From contig CP070704.1 of NCBI GenBank assembly GCA_020349945.1, positions 1,461,122 through 1,509,958 of the forward strand: DNA of 48,837 nt, written 5' to 3'. Of the stretch, positions 17,980 through 26,550 are shown one piece after another. Every line of letters starts with the position of its first letter. Within the stretch, counting starts at the first letter, position 1. This DNA comes from Deltaproteobacteria bacterium. Lineage in GTDB: Bacteria; Desulfobacterota; DSM-4660; Desulfatiglandales; B25-G16. Both the position numbers and the translations under genes were made by a program. The notes under the pieces are model-generated. The model did not search any database. It saw nothing but the letters and a program-made list of their open reading frames with translations, and was not told where the DNA came from.

Positions 17980-18513
17980 GTGGCTAATATGAGTTTCAAA
18001 TTATCCCCAGAATATGCCCTTCTTGGTATTCTCATGCGCGGCCCAAAACACGGCTATGAGGTGCACAGCTATTTTTCATCTGAGATGAGCCAGTTCTGGC
18101 ATCTCAGTATGAGCCAGGTCTATGCCTTGTTGAAAAGGATGGAAAAAAATGGAATGGTGGTATCAAGGAAGGAATTGCAGGAAAAGAGGCCTGCAAAAAA
18201 GATTTTCTCTATTACCCAGGCAGGCAAAGATAGATTCCTTGATTGGGCTTACTCCCCGGTCAAGCACGTGCGTGACCTCCGCATAGAATTTATGGCCAAG
18301 CTCTTCTTTATCAAAGAGCTTAAGTTAAAGGGGGTCTCTGGAATTATTGACAAGCAGATAGGTGTCTTGCAAGAAAAACTCGATGTGACAAGGAATTCAA
18401 AGGAAAGGACCGCGGACGAGTTTCAAGCAGCCCTCCATTCGTTCAAAATTGCCCAAACCACCTCTGCCCTCGATTGGCTAAACCAATGCAAAATCTATTT
18501 TTATGAGAACTGA
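17980..18513 (+). CDS. PadR-family transcriptional regulator
   Basis: A 177-residue winged-helix regulator. The N-terminal PadR signature is ALLGILMRGPKHGYEVH followed by the recognition region QVYALLKRMEKNGMV. The C-terminal part (residues 95-177) is helical, as in the longer PadR subfamily with a dimerisation domain. The start is GTG at 17980; an ATG three codons later is equally possible. It is 18 bases upstream of yqeB and in the same direction, so it may control the Se/Mo maturation genes. The ligand is unknown. Confidence 0.85.
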   Translation: MANMSFKLSPEYALLGILMRGPKHGYEVHSYFSSEMSQFWHLSMSQVYALLKRMEKNGMVVSRKELQEKRPAKKIFSITQAGKDRFLDWAYSPVKHVRDLRIEFMAKLFFIKELKLKGVSGIIDKQIGVLQEKLDVTRNSKERTADEFQAALHSFKIAQTTSALDWLNQCKIYFYEN

Positions 18514-18531
18514 AGATAAAATAGGCTAAAG

Positions 18532-19344
18532 ATGTTGATAGATCATTTAACAGTCCTTATCAAAGGTGGGGGTGAGATGGCCAGCGGGATCGCCCACCGG
18601 TTCAATAGGTGCCATTTCAAGCTATGTATGACCGAGATATCTGAACCCCGAGCGATTAGGAGGGGGGTGTCTTTCTCTGAGGCAATCTATGAAGGTGAAA
18701 AGACAGTTGAAGGCCTGACAGCCAAACTTGTATCTTCGCATAAAGGGATCCCAAGGTTCTGGGGCAGTGATGATAAGATACCTATCATTGTAGATCCGGA
18801 GACCAAGATTAAGGAGTTCTTAAAGCCAGATGTTCTGGTGGATGCCACTGTTGCAAAGAGGAATCTAGGAACAAAGATAACAGATGCCCCTCTGGTTATG
18901 GCCTTGGGACCCGGTTTCTATGCAGGCAGAGATGTTCACCTGGTAGTGGAGACCAACCGCGGCCATAACCTGGGAAGGGTGATATCAGAAGGAGAAGCAG
19001 AAAAAAACACGGGTATCCCAGGGGTAATTGCCGGCTTTTCTACTGAAAGAGTACTAAGAGCTCCAACAGATGGGCAACTATGGACCGCAAAGGAGGTCGG
19101 TGATTATATTAAGCCGGGCGAGACTATCGCCTTGATTGATGGTCTTCCCGTTAAAGCAAAAATCAAGGGGGTTATTAGGGGACTGTTGAGGAGCGGTTCC
19201 GAGGTGTGCAGTGGAATGAAAATAGGAGATATAGATCCGAGGGGCATTAAGGAATACTGCTATACTATCTCCGATAAGGCGAGGGCTGTTGCAGGTGGAT
19301 TACTGGAAGGGATACTGTCTTATCTCAACCGGCGCGCCCTATAA
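18532..19344 (+). CDS. yqeB: Selenium-dependent molybdenum hydroxylase system protein YqeB (EF2563 family)
   Basis: A 270-residue member of a family (TIGR03309-type) found with selenium-dependent molybdenum hydroxylases; its biochemical role is not established. It opens with a Rossmann-like VLIKGGGEMASGIAHRF and contains VETNRGHNLGRVI and the biotinyl-like C-terminal half (APTDGQLW, IKPGETIALIDG). It lies first after padR in a rightward run with yqeC and xdhC, the usual company of this family, which supports the call. The gap to yqeC is 17 bases. Confidence 0.87.
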   Translation: MLIDHLTVLIKGGGEMASGIAHRFNRCHFKLCMTEISEPRAIRRGVSFSEAIYEGEKTVEGLTAKLVSSHKGIPRFWGSDDKIPIIVDPETKIKEFLKPDVLVDATVAKRNLGTKITDAPLVMALGPGFYAGRDVHLVVETNRGHNLGRVISEGEAEKNTGIPGVIAGFSTERVLRAPTDGQLWTAKEVGDYIKPGETIALIDGLPVKAKIKGVIRGLLRSGSEVCSGMKIGDIDPRGIKEYCYTISDKARAVAGGLLEGILSYLNRRAL

Positions 19345-19361
19345 AATGCCAAGGGAGAAGA

Positions 19362-20162
19362 TTGATATCTACTAAAGCCATCAATAGCCTTAGAGAGGCC
19401 CTCGACATCCAACCAAAGGAGCTGGTCAGCCTGGTGGGTGCCGGAGGCAAAACCACGCTTATGTTTGTCCTGGCCCGTGAATTATGCAACAATATAGGGC
19501 TGGTAATCACTACTACGACCACGAAGATATTTCCTCCCCCTTCCTCTGACATCCCATCTCTCCTCATATCCCCTGAGGAAAAGGAGATAATTGATTTCAT
19601 CTATGAAAACGTAGGCAAGGTAGGGCATGTCACTATTGCCTCGGAATCACTGGCGGACTGTGGAAAATTACAGGGGATGAGCCCTTCGCTGGTCTCGAAA
19701 TTGATCCGACTGACCCCAGTGAACTGTATTATCGTCGAGGCAGACGGGGCGTCGAGGAGACCCTTGAAGGCCCCAAATCCAGCCCTCGAGCCACTAATTC
19801 CCCAGCAGACCTCTCTGGTGATACCTGTAGTTGGCATTGACGCATTAGGTTGTAAGTTGTCAGAAGAAAATGTCTTTCGATCGGCCATCGCATCGAAATT
19901 GACAGGGCTGCCGCTGGGTGGGATTGTCTCACCAGAAACCATGGTTACCCTGATTCTTCACCCTTCTGGTATAATTACGGGGAGCCCGAATCAGGCCAGA
20001 ATTATCCCCTTCATCAACAAGGTCGATCTCCATGCCGACCTATCAATTGCAAGGGATTTGGCCTCTAAGATTCTAGATAGAAGTCATCCCCGGATCCATA
20101 GAGTTGTCCTAGGCCAGGCCCAATTAAATCCTCCAGTGATAGAGGTTGTCTTTAAGGGGTAA
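19362..20162 (+). CDS. yqeC: Selenium-dependent hydroxylase accessory protein YqeC
   Basis: A 266-residue P-loop protein of the YqeC family, thought to help mature selenium-containing molybdenum hydroxylases. Walker A is LVGAGGKTTLM (residues 24-34). The family motif EADGASRRPLKAP follows, with the late segment ITGSPNQARIIPFINKVD. The start is TTG at 19362 with AGGGAG five bases before; the nearby ATG at 19346 is out of frame. xdhC starts 4 bases after its stop, so they are closely coupled. Confidence 0.86.
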   Translation: MISTKAINSLREALDIQPKELVSLVGAGGKTTLMFVLARELCNNIGLVITTTTTKIFPPPSSDIPSLLISPEEKEIIDFIYENVGKVGHVTIASESLADCGKLQGMSPSLVSKLIRLTPVNCIIVEADGASRRPLKAPNPALEPLIPQQTSLVIPVVGIDALGCKLSEENVFRSAIASKLTGLPLGGIVSPETMVTLILHPSGIITGSPNQARIIPFINKVDLHADLSIARDLASKILDRSHPRIHRVVLGQAQLNPPVIEVVFKG

Positions 20163-20166
20163 TGGC

Positions 20167-20967
20167 ATGGGAGATATCTTTGAGGAGATTGTAAGAATCA
20201 GATCTGAAGGAGGGAGTGCTGCACTTGCTACTGTAATAAAAGCAAATGGCTCTACCCCCCGGGGAGAAGGCTCAAAGATGTTAATAAGAGCTGATGGTGC
20301 GATCCTCGGCTCGATAGGCGGGGGAAGCCTGGAGGCTAAGGTTTGTCGAGAGGCCATGGATGTAATGAGAGAGGCCAGGCCAAAGGTCCTGCATTTTAAT
20401 CTGACAGGGGAAGAGGTAGCTGAAGCGGGAATGCTCTGTGGTGGGAATATGGATATCTTTGTTGAACCAATTGTTGCTCAACCCACTGTATACCTCTTTG
20501 GAGCAGGACATGTCTCCTTTTCCATCTCCAAGATTGCCAAGATGGTGGGATTTAAGGTAGCTGTGGTTGACAATAGGACGGAGTTTGCTAACACTAACCG
20601 ATTTCCCGAGGCAGATGAGATACTCGTTGAAGGCCTTTCGGGGATATTCTCGAAACTAAATATCAACAGATTATCCTATATAGTCATAATGACCAGGGGT
20701 CATCAATTTGACGAACAGATATTAGAATGGGCAGTGAAGACCGAGGCAGATTATATAGGAATGATAGGAAGTAGAAAAAAGAAAGAGGCGGTATTCTCGC
20801 ATTTACAATCCAAAGGGGTATCTAAGAAATTACTTGAACGTGTCCACGCCCCCATCGGAATCGATATCAATGCTGAAACACCTGAAGAGATAGCTGTGAG
20901 CATCATGGCCGAGATCATAAAGGTTAGAGGGGAAAGAGGGCATAGGGCCAAAACCCGAGAGCTTTAA
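20167..20967 (+). CDS. XdhC/CoxI-family molybdenum cofactor insertion protein
   Basis: A 266-residue accessory protein. XdhC proteins bind the molybdenum cofactor, help its sulfuration and hand it to xanthine-dehydrogenase-type enzymes. The N-terminal XdhC domain carries GSTPRGEGSKML, IGGGSLEAKV and AGMLCGGNMDIFVEP. The C-terminal Rossmann domain carries FGAGHVSFSISKIAK and MIGSRKKKEAVF. The ATG at 20167 is chosen because AAGGGG lies seven bases upstream; the frame also extends back to a TTG at 20146, inside yqeC. It sits among yqeB, yqeC and a MocA-like gene. Confidence 0.88.
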   Translation: MGDIFEEIVRIRSEGGSAALATVIKANGSTPRGEGSKMLIRADGAILGSIGGGSLEAKVCREAMDVMREARPKVLHFNLTGEEVAEAGMLCGGNMDIFVEPIVAQPTVYLFGAGHVSFSISKIAKMVGFKVAVVDNRTEFANTNRFPEADEILVEGLSGIFSKLNINRLSYIVIMTRGHQFDEQILEWAVKTEADYIGMIGSRKKKEAVFSHLQSKGVSKKLLERVHAPIGIDINAETPEEIAVSIMAEIIKVRGERGHRAKTREL

Positions 20968-20996
20968 AGATTCTAAGAACCCTGGGAATAACATAA

Positions 20997-21659
20997 GTGG
21001 AAACCATACCTGGTATATTACTTTCTGCTGGGAGCTCTATACGTTTTGGCTCTGATAAGCTACTCAGCCTGCTTCCGACAGGTGAAACACTGTTAGAAAG
21101 AGCACTTAGGGTTCATCTGCAGAGTCAGATCTCTTCTCTTATAGCTGTTGTCTCTCCTAATCTTGGAAAGATCCTCATAGAGAATAACGACATACTTTCA
21201 TTCTCAGGAATGGTAATCCAAGAAAGGGTTGATACATGGTATGCGTTCTGGTGCAGATGGGGAGGGGGGCGACTGGCTATTAATGAAAAATCCCAGGAAG
21301 GAATATCCTCTTCAATCCGCAAAGGCCTGAGCTGCCTTCAGGATGAGGAGAAGGCCGGCGGGCTCCTGATCTCTCTCTCAGATCTTCCTCTTCTCACCCC
21401 GCAAACCATCAATTTTTTTATCAAAAAATTCCTGGCGGAAAGGGCAGGGATTCTGCTTCCTGTGTTCAATGGCATTACAGGGCATCCGGTCATTATTGAT
21501 ATAAATCGATTTAAAAAGGATATCAGCAAGATCAAGGGAGATGTCGGCCTCAGGATTCTCATCAAGAAATACCCAAAAATGGTAAAAAAGATACCCTGGA
21601 GAGATGATTCAGTTACTTGGGACATTGATAATCCCAAGGATTTAGAAAGGCTACTATGA
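20997..21659 (+). CDS. MocA/MobA-like nucleotidyltransferase
   Basis: A 220-residue NTP-transferase of the MobA/MocA type, which adds CMP or GMP to molybdopterin; MCD or another Moco form would suit a molybdenum hydroxylase. The N-terminal nucleotide loop is LLSAGSSIRFGSDKLL, the metal Asp is in LSDLPLLTP and GHPVII follows. Between RV and AINEKSQEG there is an extra segment of about 15 residues rich in Trp and Gly (starting DTWYAFW) that other members appear to lack. GTG start. Its end overlaps the next gene by 4 bases (ATGA). Confidence 0.82.
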   Translation: METIPGILLSAGSSIRFGSDKLLSLLPTGETLLERALRVHLQSQISSLIAVVSPNLGKILIENNDILSFSGMVIQERVDTWYAFWCRWGGGRLAINEKSQEGISSSIRKGLSCLQDEEKAGGLLISLSDLPLLTPQTINFFIKKFLAERAGILLPVFNGITGHPVIIDINRFKKDISKIKGDVGLRILIKKYPKMVKKIPWRDDSVTWDIDNPKDLERLL

Positions 21660-22417
21660 ACTCAACTATGGAAAAACTGATGGAAAGAGGTATAGATCTG
21701 GCCGATGATCAGATAGTTACTGATCTCAGAGTGGGCCTCGGTTATACCGCAGTAGAGGTCTCATGCAAAGATGTAGGTCTGGCCTATACCTTTCGCCATG
21801 ATATCCGCCGAACGTGCGCTGCGGTTAAAGAGGCAGGGAACATAACCGGAAGGACAGCAAAGGAGCTCATTGGATGGATGAGGAGGGGTGACCTTCTTTC
21901 CACTGCAATAGGATTAGCTACCCTGAACGCATTGCTCCAGCCTCACCTCCCTGAAAGCCTGGGCAAAGATTTTCTTCCGCTTTTAAAAATAGGCCCCAAT
22001 GATAGGGTAGGGATGGTGGGATTTTTCGCTCCCCTGATCGAACCTATCCGGCGAAGATGTGGCGAGCTCTTGATATTCGAAAGGGAAATAAATAGGAGAA
22101 GGGGACTGTTGGGTCCAGAGGAGATGAGATTTCGCATACCCGATTGTACCATTGTGATCCTATCTGCAACCACCTTGATAAATCAAACACTTGACCAGAT
22201 CATGAAATATATCGGAGGAGCCAGGGAGGCGGTTTTACTGGGCCCCTCCACACCGCTCCTTCCAGATACCTTCGAAAAGAGCCCCATAACTTATCTAGGG
22301 GGTGTTCAGATAGTTGATGGGGGGAAATCCCTTAAGATAGTTAGTGAAGGCGGAGGGACACCAAGGCTTACAAATTCGGGCTCAGTGAAGAAGATAGTAG
22401 TTGCCTCAAAAAAATAG
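21656..22417 (+). CDS. DUF364 (putative heavy-metal chelation domain) protein
   Basis: A 253-residue protein of the DUF4213/DUF364 type. The first 90 or so residues correspond to the N-terminal domain and the remainder to DUF364 (DRVGMVGFFAPLIEP, then ATTLINQTLDQIM). The family is proposed to handle metals or cofactors and often accompanies molybdenum or iron transport genes; no reaction is established. It is coupled to the MocA-like gene by an ATGA overlap, so a role in metal supply for the same hydroxylase is a fair inference. Confidence 0.78.
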   Translation: MNSTMEKLMERGIDLADDQIVTDLRVGLGYTAVEVSCKDVGLAYTFRHDIRRTCAAVKEAGNITGRTAKELIGWMRRGDLLSTAIGLATLNALLQPHLPESLGKDFLPLLKIGPNDRVGMVGFFAPLIEPIRRRCGELLIFEREINRRRGLLGPEEMRFRIPDCTIVILSATTLINQTLDQIMKYIGGAREAVLLGPSTPLLPDTFEKSPITYLGGVQIVDGGKSLKIVSEGGGTPRLTNSGSVKKIVVASKK

Positions 22418-22446
22418 ATAGGATCTAAACGTCTTGGAGATTCATC

Positions 22447-22520
22447 CGCTTGCCCTGCTAAATGGAAAATAACCAAGACCCCAATATTGCCTGCGGGGTG
22501 CAGGCCGATTGGGGCAAGCC
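22447..22520 (+). promoter_or_regulatory. Structured leader with nested and competing hairpins
   Basis: In the gap before the molybdopterin-binding gene, CCCCAAT (22479-22485) pairs with ATTGGGG (22508-22514), and inside it GCCTGC (22489-22494) pairs with GCAGGC (22500-22505) around a GGGGT loop. An outer pair, GCTTGCCC (22448-22455) with GGGCAAGC (22512-22519), overlaps the first stem at its GGG, so the two forms exclude each other. No T-run follows. This is the kind of switch seen in RNA regulators, but I do not recognise a known riboswitch class. Confidence 0.4.
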
Positions 22521-22548
22521 GCTGAGCTCATTCCTGATTTCTTGAATC

Positions 22549-23574
22549 ATGATTAAATTGTCAATTGAGAAGGCGCTTGGAAAGCCCCTGGCCCACGACA
22601 TAACGAGGATCGTGCCGGGAAAATCAAAAGGGCCTGCCTTTAAGAAGGGGCATGTCCTGAGTGTTGGGGATGTACCTATCTTGAGGGAGATGGGGAACGA
22701 CTACGTCTACGTTTTTAACCCTGACACAGGCTATATCCATGAGGACGATGCGGCTAAGGTGTTGGCCGAGGCATTTCAAAAGGAATGGTTTACCCTTGAG
22801 GGGCCGAGCGAAGGCAGGTTCATTCTCAAGGCCCAGATCCATGGTCTACTCAAGATCGATCTCAGACTCCTAACATCTATAAATCAATCTGAAACGATCA
22901 TCTGCTCAACGATTCATCAAAATACTATCTGCTCTAGGGGTATGACCGTGGCCGCCACAAGAATTATACCGGTCTGCATAGAGGAATCCAGATTCTGGCC
23001 GGTGGTTGAGGAAATCAGAGATAAGGGACCTCTCTTAAGGCTTCTTCCGCTTTCCAGAAAGAATGTTGGGGTGGTTGTTACAGGTGAAGAGCTTTACTCC
23101 GGCAGGGTTAAAGACTGTTCCTTAGATATCCTATCACCTAAGGTTCAATCCCTTGGTGGAAAGATCATATCCCACCAAATCTGTCCTGACAAAAAGGAGG
23201 CAATATCTCGGGCAATATGTCAAACAGCAGAGAACGGTTGTGATATTATTATCATCACAGGTGGCCTTTCCGTAGATGCAGATGATGTTACCCTTGATGG
23301 AATTATCTGCTCCAGTGCCAAATTGGTATCATATGGATCCCCGATCCTTCCAGGGGCCATGTTTGCGCTTGCCTATCTGGGGGATATTCCTGTTCTCGGC
23401 ATACCAGCTGGACTTTTCTATCACAAGGTAACAGTACTGGATATCTTTCTCGCGAGGGTCATGTCTGGAGATGTGATTACCAGGAAGGATATCGTGGATC
23501 TGGGACATGGGGGACTATGCCTCAATTGCCCAGCATGCAGGTATCCAGTGTGCCCCTTTGGAAAGGGGGTGTAA
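22549..23574 (+). CDS. Molybdopterin-binding protein with C-terminal Cys cluster
   Basis: A 341-residue protein with a MoaB/MogA/CinA-like molybdopterin-binding domain in the second half (VVVTGEELYSGRVKD, ITGGLSVDADDVT, PVLGIPAG). The first half (IEKALGKPLAHDITRI, then FKKGHVLSVGDV) resembles the N-terminal part of such proteins found beside molybdenum hydroxylases. The C-terminus has four cysteines in 12 residues, CLNCPACRYPVC, suggesting bound metal. ATG start without a strong ribosome site; a structured leader lies upstream. The stop overlaps an ATG (TAATG) of a 23-codon relic. Confidence 0.82.
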   Translation: MIKLSIEKALGKPLAHDITRIVPGKSKGPAFKKGHVLSVGDVPILREMGNDYVYVFNPDTGYIHEDDAAKVLAEAFQKEWFTLEGPSEGRFILKAQIHGLLKIDLRLLTSINQSETIICSTIHQNTICSRGMTVAATRIIPVCIEESRFWPVVEEIRDKGPLLRLLPLSRKNVGVVVTGEELYSGRVKDCSLDILSPKVQSLGGKIISHQICPDKKEAISRAICQTAENGCDIIIITGGLSVDADDVTLDGIICSSAKLVSYGSPILPGAMFALAYLGDIPVLGIPAGLFYHKVTVLDIFLARVMSGDVITRKDIVDLGHGGLCLNCPACRYPVCPFGKGV

Positions 23575-23645
23575 TGGGTACCCCAAACGGCCTTCTCATA
23601 ACTAACGCTAATGTGGACTTACGAGAAAGAGGTAAGGATCTGTGA
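23574..23645 (+). pseudogene. 23-codon remnant, possibly the start of an amidohydrolase-like gene
   Basis: An ATG overlaps the preceding stop as TAATG, with GGAAAGGGGG upstream, so it is well placed for translation. It encodes MGTPNGLLITNANVDLRE and five more residues, then TGA followed at once by TAA. The opening resembles the beta-strand start of amidohydrolases such as SsnA or dihydropyrimidinase, which occur in Se/Mo hydroxylase clusters. The tandem stop argues against selenocysteine. I infer the 5' stump of a deleted gene; a short true peptide is possible. Confidence 0.35.
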
Positions 23646-23715
23646 TAAAGCGGAGTAAGCCAAGTTTTTGAACCCAAACAAACTCTATCCCCCGGGAACG
23701 AGGCTGGTCTTATGC

Positions 23716-24201
23716 CTATAATTCATAAAGGGTTTCATCTTTACAAGGCGTTTTAGATGTTTCCCGTGACGATTTCTTTTCCGGGAGGGCAAATGGTTCT
23801 TCCTCTAAAATATCTCCCATCTCTTCCTCAATCTTTTCAGGGTCCTCCCCTGCCTCCATCCTCTCTATTGCCTCTTTCATCCCTTTCCCCAGATTTAACC
23901 CGGAAATCTCAGAAAGTCTGCGCATTAGATTAGCTGCCTGTTTGGGATCATCTTCATTAAAATTTTGAGTCTCCCTTGCAAGCATACCAACAGCCTTTTC
24001 CGTCCTTTCCTCATCAAAAGGGAGGGAATCTTTACTGTCTCCCTCGGGGCCTTGCCTCAGAATAGAAAAGCTCGATAGAAATCGTCTTAATTTCACCTTC
24101 CTGCATCTGGGACAGATTGGTTGTTTGCTCGTATTTATTAATTTTGAATAAAAATTAAAAACAGTATTACACCTTTCACAGTAGAATTCATAGACAGGCA
24201 T
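23716..24201 (-). CDS. FmdB-family zinc-ribbon protein
   Basis: A 161-residue protein with the FmdB zinc ribbon at the N-terminus: MPVYEFYCERC, then CPRC about 24 residues later, giving two Cys-x2-Cys knuckles. The remaining 110 residues are acidic and probably helical (ETQNFNEDDPKQAANLMRRL, RMEAGEDPEKIEEEMGD), longer than the minimal 70-110-residue FmdB proteins. Function is unclear; the name comes from a putative regulator of formamidase. AAGGAGAAGAG lies just before the ATG. It is convergent with the Se/Mo cluster. Confidence 0.83.
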   Translation of the reverse strand: MPVYEFYCERCNTVFNFYSKLINTSKQPICPRCRKVKLRRFLSSFSILRQGPEGDSKDSLPFDEERTEKAVGMLARETQNFNEDDPKQAANLMRRLSEISGLNLGKGMKEAIERMEAGEDPEKIEEEMGDILEEEPFALPEKKSSRETSKTPCKDETLYEL

Positions 24202-24483
24202 CTCTTCTCCTTGATTTCTTCTTTTTTATGCATGTTAACAGCAAGGGCCTATCATGACAAGGGAAATAAAGGCATTAAACGAATGGTAAGCGGTTGATTT
24301 TATTGGATGATGATGGCTAAAACGCCTCTGTTTAGTGAGAAGGGTCTTGAGATGAAGCATCGAATTGGTGTAATAGAGTAATATCATCAAAAAAATATTA
24401 GGCCAAAATTAGTTCAGGAAATAAAGGCAATCTTCTGTCCCAGAAAAACTGAAGCCTTTAACATCTAAATAAGGATTACGATT
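24202..24483. other. Divergent intergenic region between fmdB and purE
   Basis: 282 bases with no gene or recognisable RNA. It holds the ribosome sites of both divergent genes (AAGGAGAAGAG for fmdB, AAGGA at 24472 for purE). I saw no purine riboswitch. Confidence 0.5.
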
Positions 24484-24969
24484 ATGCAAGACAGACCATT
24501 AGTAGGAGTAGTCATGGGAAGCGTCTCTGACAGGGACGTAATGAGTGAATGTATAAAGACCCTCAAAGAAATGGACATAACCTTCGAAATAATCATATCC
24601 TCTGCCCACAGGTCTCCTGATAAGATCAGGGACTACGCCATCAGTGCCTCTGGTAGAGGAATCGAGGTTATTATTGCAGGTGCTGGCTGGGCAGCCCACC
24701 TGGCAGGGACATTGGCCTCCTATACCACATTGCCGGTCATCGGGGTGCCCATTGACTCATCTCCCCTTAGGGGAGTTGACTCGCTTCTGTCAACGGTCCA
24801 GATGCCTGCAGGTGTGCCTGTAGCTACTATGGCAATTGGTAGAGGTGGTGCCCAGAATGCCGCTGTATTTGCTGCCCAGATACTAGCCCTCAAGCATGCT
24901 GACATTGCCAAGAGATTGAAAGCCTTCAAAGAGGGCCTGATGAAGGTAAAGGGGGACAATAAACATTGA
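24484..24969 (+). CDS. purE: 5-(carboxyamino)imidazole ribonucleotide mutase
   Basis: Class I PurE, which converts N5-CAIR to CAIR in purine synthesis. The 161-residue protein has the family core: [13 protein letters not shown] (phosphate loop), [13 protein letters not shown] with the catalytic His, and [14 protein letters not shown]. Length matches the bacterial octameric enzyme. AAGGA lies seven bases before the ATG. No purK is adjacent. The next gene starts within its stop (TTGA overlap), so the two form an operon. Confidence 0.95.
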   Translation: MQDRPLVGVVMGSVSDRDVMSECIKTLKEMDITFEIIISSAHRSPDKIRDYAISASGRGIEVIIAGAGWAAHLAGTLASYTTLPVIGVPIDSSPLRGVDSLLSTVQMPAGVPVATMAIGRGGAQNAAVFAAQILALKHADIAKRLKAFKEGLMKVKGDNKH

Positions 24970-25622
24970 CGCGTATAGTCAAAATTGGCTCAGAAGGATC
25001 CTTCAGAAAGGGCCTCGATGAGGCTGCTCGAATCATCTCAGAAGGAGGCATTGTATCCTTTCCCACGGAATCTTTTTACGGTCTAGGAGTTGATGCCACC
25101 AATCCCGATGCCATAGGAAGGCTTTTCAGGATAAAAAAAAGAGATCCTGATCTCCCCATCTTGATTTTGATTTCCTCACTGAGGAAACTCCCTAAGTGCG
25201 CGGCCTCTATTCCACCAAGGGCCAAAAGGATGGGGGAAAAATTCTGGCCAGGGGGTCTCACCATGGTCTTTCAATCTTCACCTACCTTGCCCCTGGTGTT
25301 AACGGGTGGTAAGGGAAAGGTGGCTATCAGGATATCCAGCCATCCCTTGGCCAACGCCCTCTCAAGGGCCGTACATGTTCCAATTACAGGAACCAGTGCC
25401 AATATCTCCAGGAGGCCTCCTTGCACAATGGCTGATCAGGTTGTAGAATGTTTAGGTGATGATCTGGATCTAATATTAGATGGTGGCATAACACAAGGAA
25501 AATATCCCTCTACTATCCTTGATGTGACAAGTGATCCTCCTATAGTTATCCGGGAAGGCATTATAAGTGTGGAGGAAATTGCGAGGAGTGGTATCTACGA
25601 GGAGATAATCAATCCTGTTTAA
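24966..25622 (+). CDS. Threonylcarbamoyl-AMP synthase (Sua5/YciO/YrdC family)
   Basis: Makes threonylcarbamoyl-AMP from threonine, bicarbonate and ATP, the first step to t6A37 in tRNA. The 218-residue protein covers a single YrdC domain, without the Sua5 C-terminal domain. Motifs are [36 protein letters not shown] and ITGTSANIS. It starts with TTG overlapping the purE stop by 4 bases. A YciO-type paralogue of unknown role cannot be excluded, though the KR-x-D motif favours the synthase. Confidence 0.85.
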   Translation: MTRIVKIGSEGSFRKGLDEAARIISEGGIVSFPTESFYGLGVDATNPDAIGRLFRIKKRDPDLPILILISSLRKLPKCAASIPPRAKRMGEKFWPGGLTMVFQSSPTLPLVLTGGKGKVAIRISSHPLANALSRAVHVPITGTSANISRRPPCTMADQVVECLGDDLDLILDGGITQGKYPSTILDVTSDPPIVIREGIISVEEIARSGIYEEIINPV

Positions 25623-25648
25623 GATATCTTAAGGCAACCTTCGGACAA

Positions 25649-26518
25649 GTGAAAAACATCAAAATTATAATTATTACCGGGCTTTCAGGATCAGGAAAAA
25701 CCACAGCGATAAATGCCCTCGAAGATGCTGGTTTCTTCTGTATAGATAATCTGCCAGTGATCCTGCTGCCAAAATTTTTGGAGCTCAGGGCAGAGACCGG
25801 TTCAGAAATAACGAAGCTCGCTCTGGTTATGGATCTCAGGGAGAAAGAGTTTCTCCGAAGATATCACGATATCTTTACCAAACTCAGGGAAGACGGATAC
25901 CTCTTTGAGATCCTCTTTCTTGAGGCCTCTACAGAGATCCTGCTAAGGAGGTACAGTCAGACCCGAAGAAAACACCCTCTAAGCCGGGATAGGAGCCTTC
26001 CTGAAGGGATTCAGGCCGAAAGGGAGGAATTAAAGGAGCTCAAGGAGATTGCAGATCATATAATTGATACATCAAACTATAACGTTCATGAATTGAAGGA
26101 GATTATCCTCAGTCATGTGCTGAAGGCACTTCCTGGAAAAGGGATGAAAATCTACATCTTATCCTTCGGTTTCAAATATGGCATTCCCCATGATGCAGAT
26201 CTCGTTCTTGATGTTAGGTTCCTCCCTAACCCTTATTTTGTTCAAGAATTAAAAAGCCTCGACGGAACGTCCTCAAGGGTCAAAGAATATATGGATAGGT
26301 ACAAGGGAACCCATATCTTCATGAAAAAATATCTAGACCTCCTTAATTACATCATCCCCCTTTATGAAAAAGAAGGAAAATCATCTTTGACCATTGCTGT
26401 AGGGTGTACTGCGGGGAGGCACAGGTCTGTAAGCATTGCCGATAATATCTTTAAAGAACTTAAAAGAACAAAAGATCTTATTGCCTTAACACATCGAGAT
26501 ATTGAATTAGACAGATAG
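25649..26518 (+). CDS. rapZ: RapZ/YvcJ-family nucleotide-binding protein
   Basis: A 289-residue protein with N-terminal Walker A GLSGSGKTTAINALED, the DNLPVILLP motif, and the C-terminal RapZ domain ending VGCTAGRHRSVSIAD, which carries the basic RNA/metabolite-binding residues. In E. coli RapZ guides RNase E to the sRNA GlmZ; in other bacteria YvcJ has GTPase activity and the role differs. GTG start, 26 bases after the Sua5-type gene. An RNase E/G-family gene lies convergently next door; the link is suggestive only. No rpoN, hpf or EIIA genes accompany it here. Confidence 0.92.
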   Translation: MKNIKIIIITGLSGSGKTTAINALEDAGFFCIDNLPVILLPKFLELRAETGSEITKLALVMDLREKEFLRRYHDIFTKLREDGYLFEILFLEASTEILLRRYSQTRRKHPLSRDRSLPEGIQAEREELKELKEIADHIIDTSNYNVHELKEIILSHVLKALPGKGMKIYILSFGFKYGIPHDADLVLDVRFLPNPYFVQELKSLDGTSSRVKEYMDRYKGTHIFMKKYLDLLNYIIPLYEKEGKSSLTIAVGCTAGRHRSVSIADNIFKELKRTKDLIALTHRDIELDR

Positions 26519-26550
26519 GGAAAGATGTATCTAGGCATTCTAGATTAGGC

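Noticed and set aside
22447-22548. Known molybdenum-cofactor riboswitch
   Set aside because: The pairs seen do not match the consensus I know; I kept it as an unnamed structured leader.
23574-23645. Selenocysteine read-through at the TGA of the stump
   Set aside because: The TGA is followed directly by TAA, so read-through would give only one more residue.
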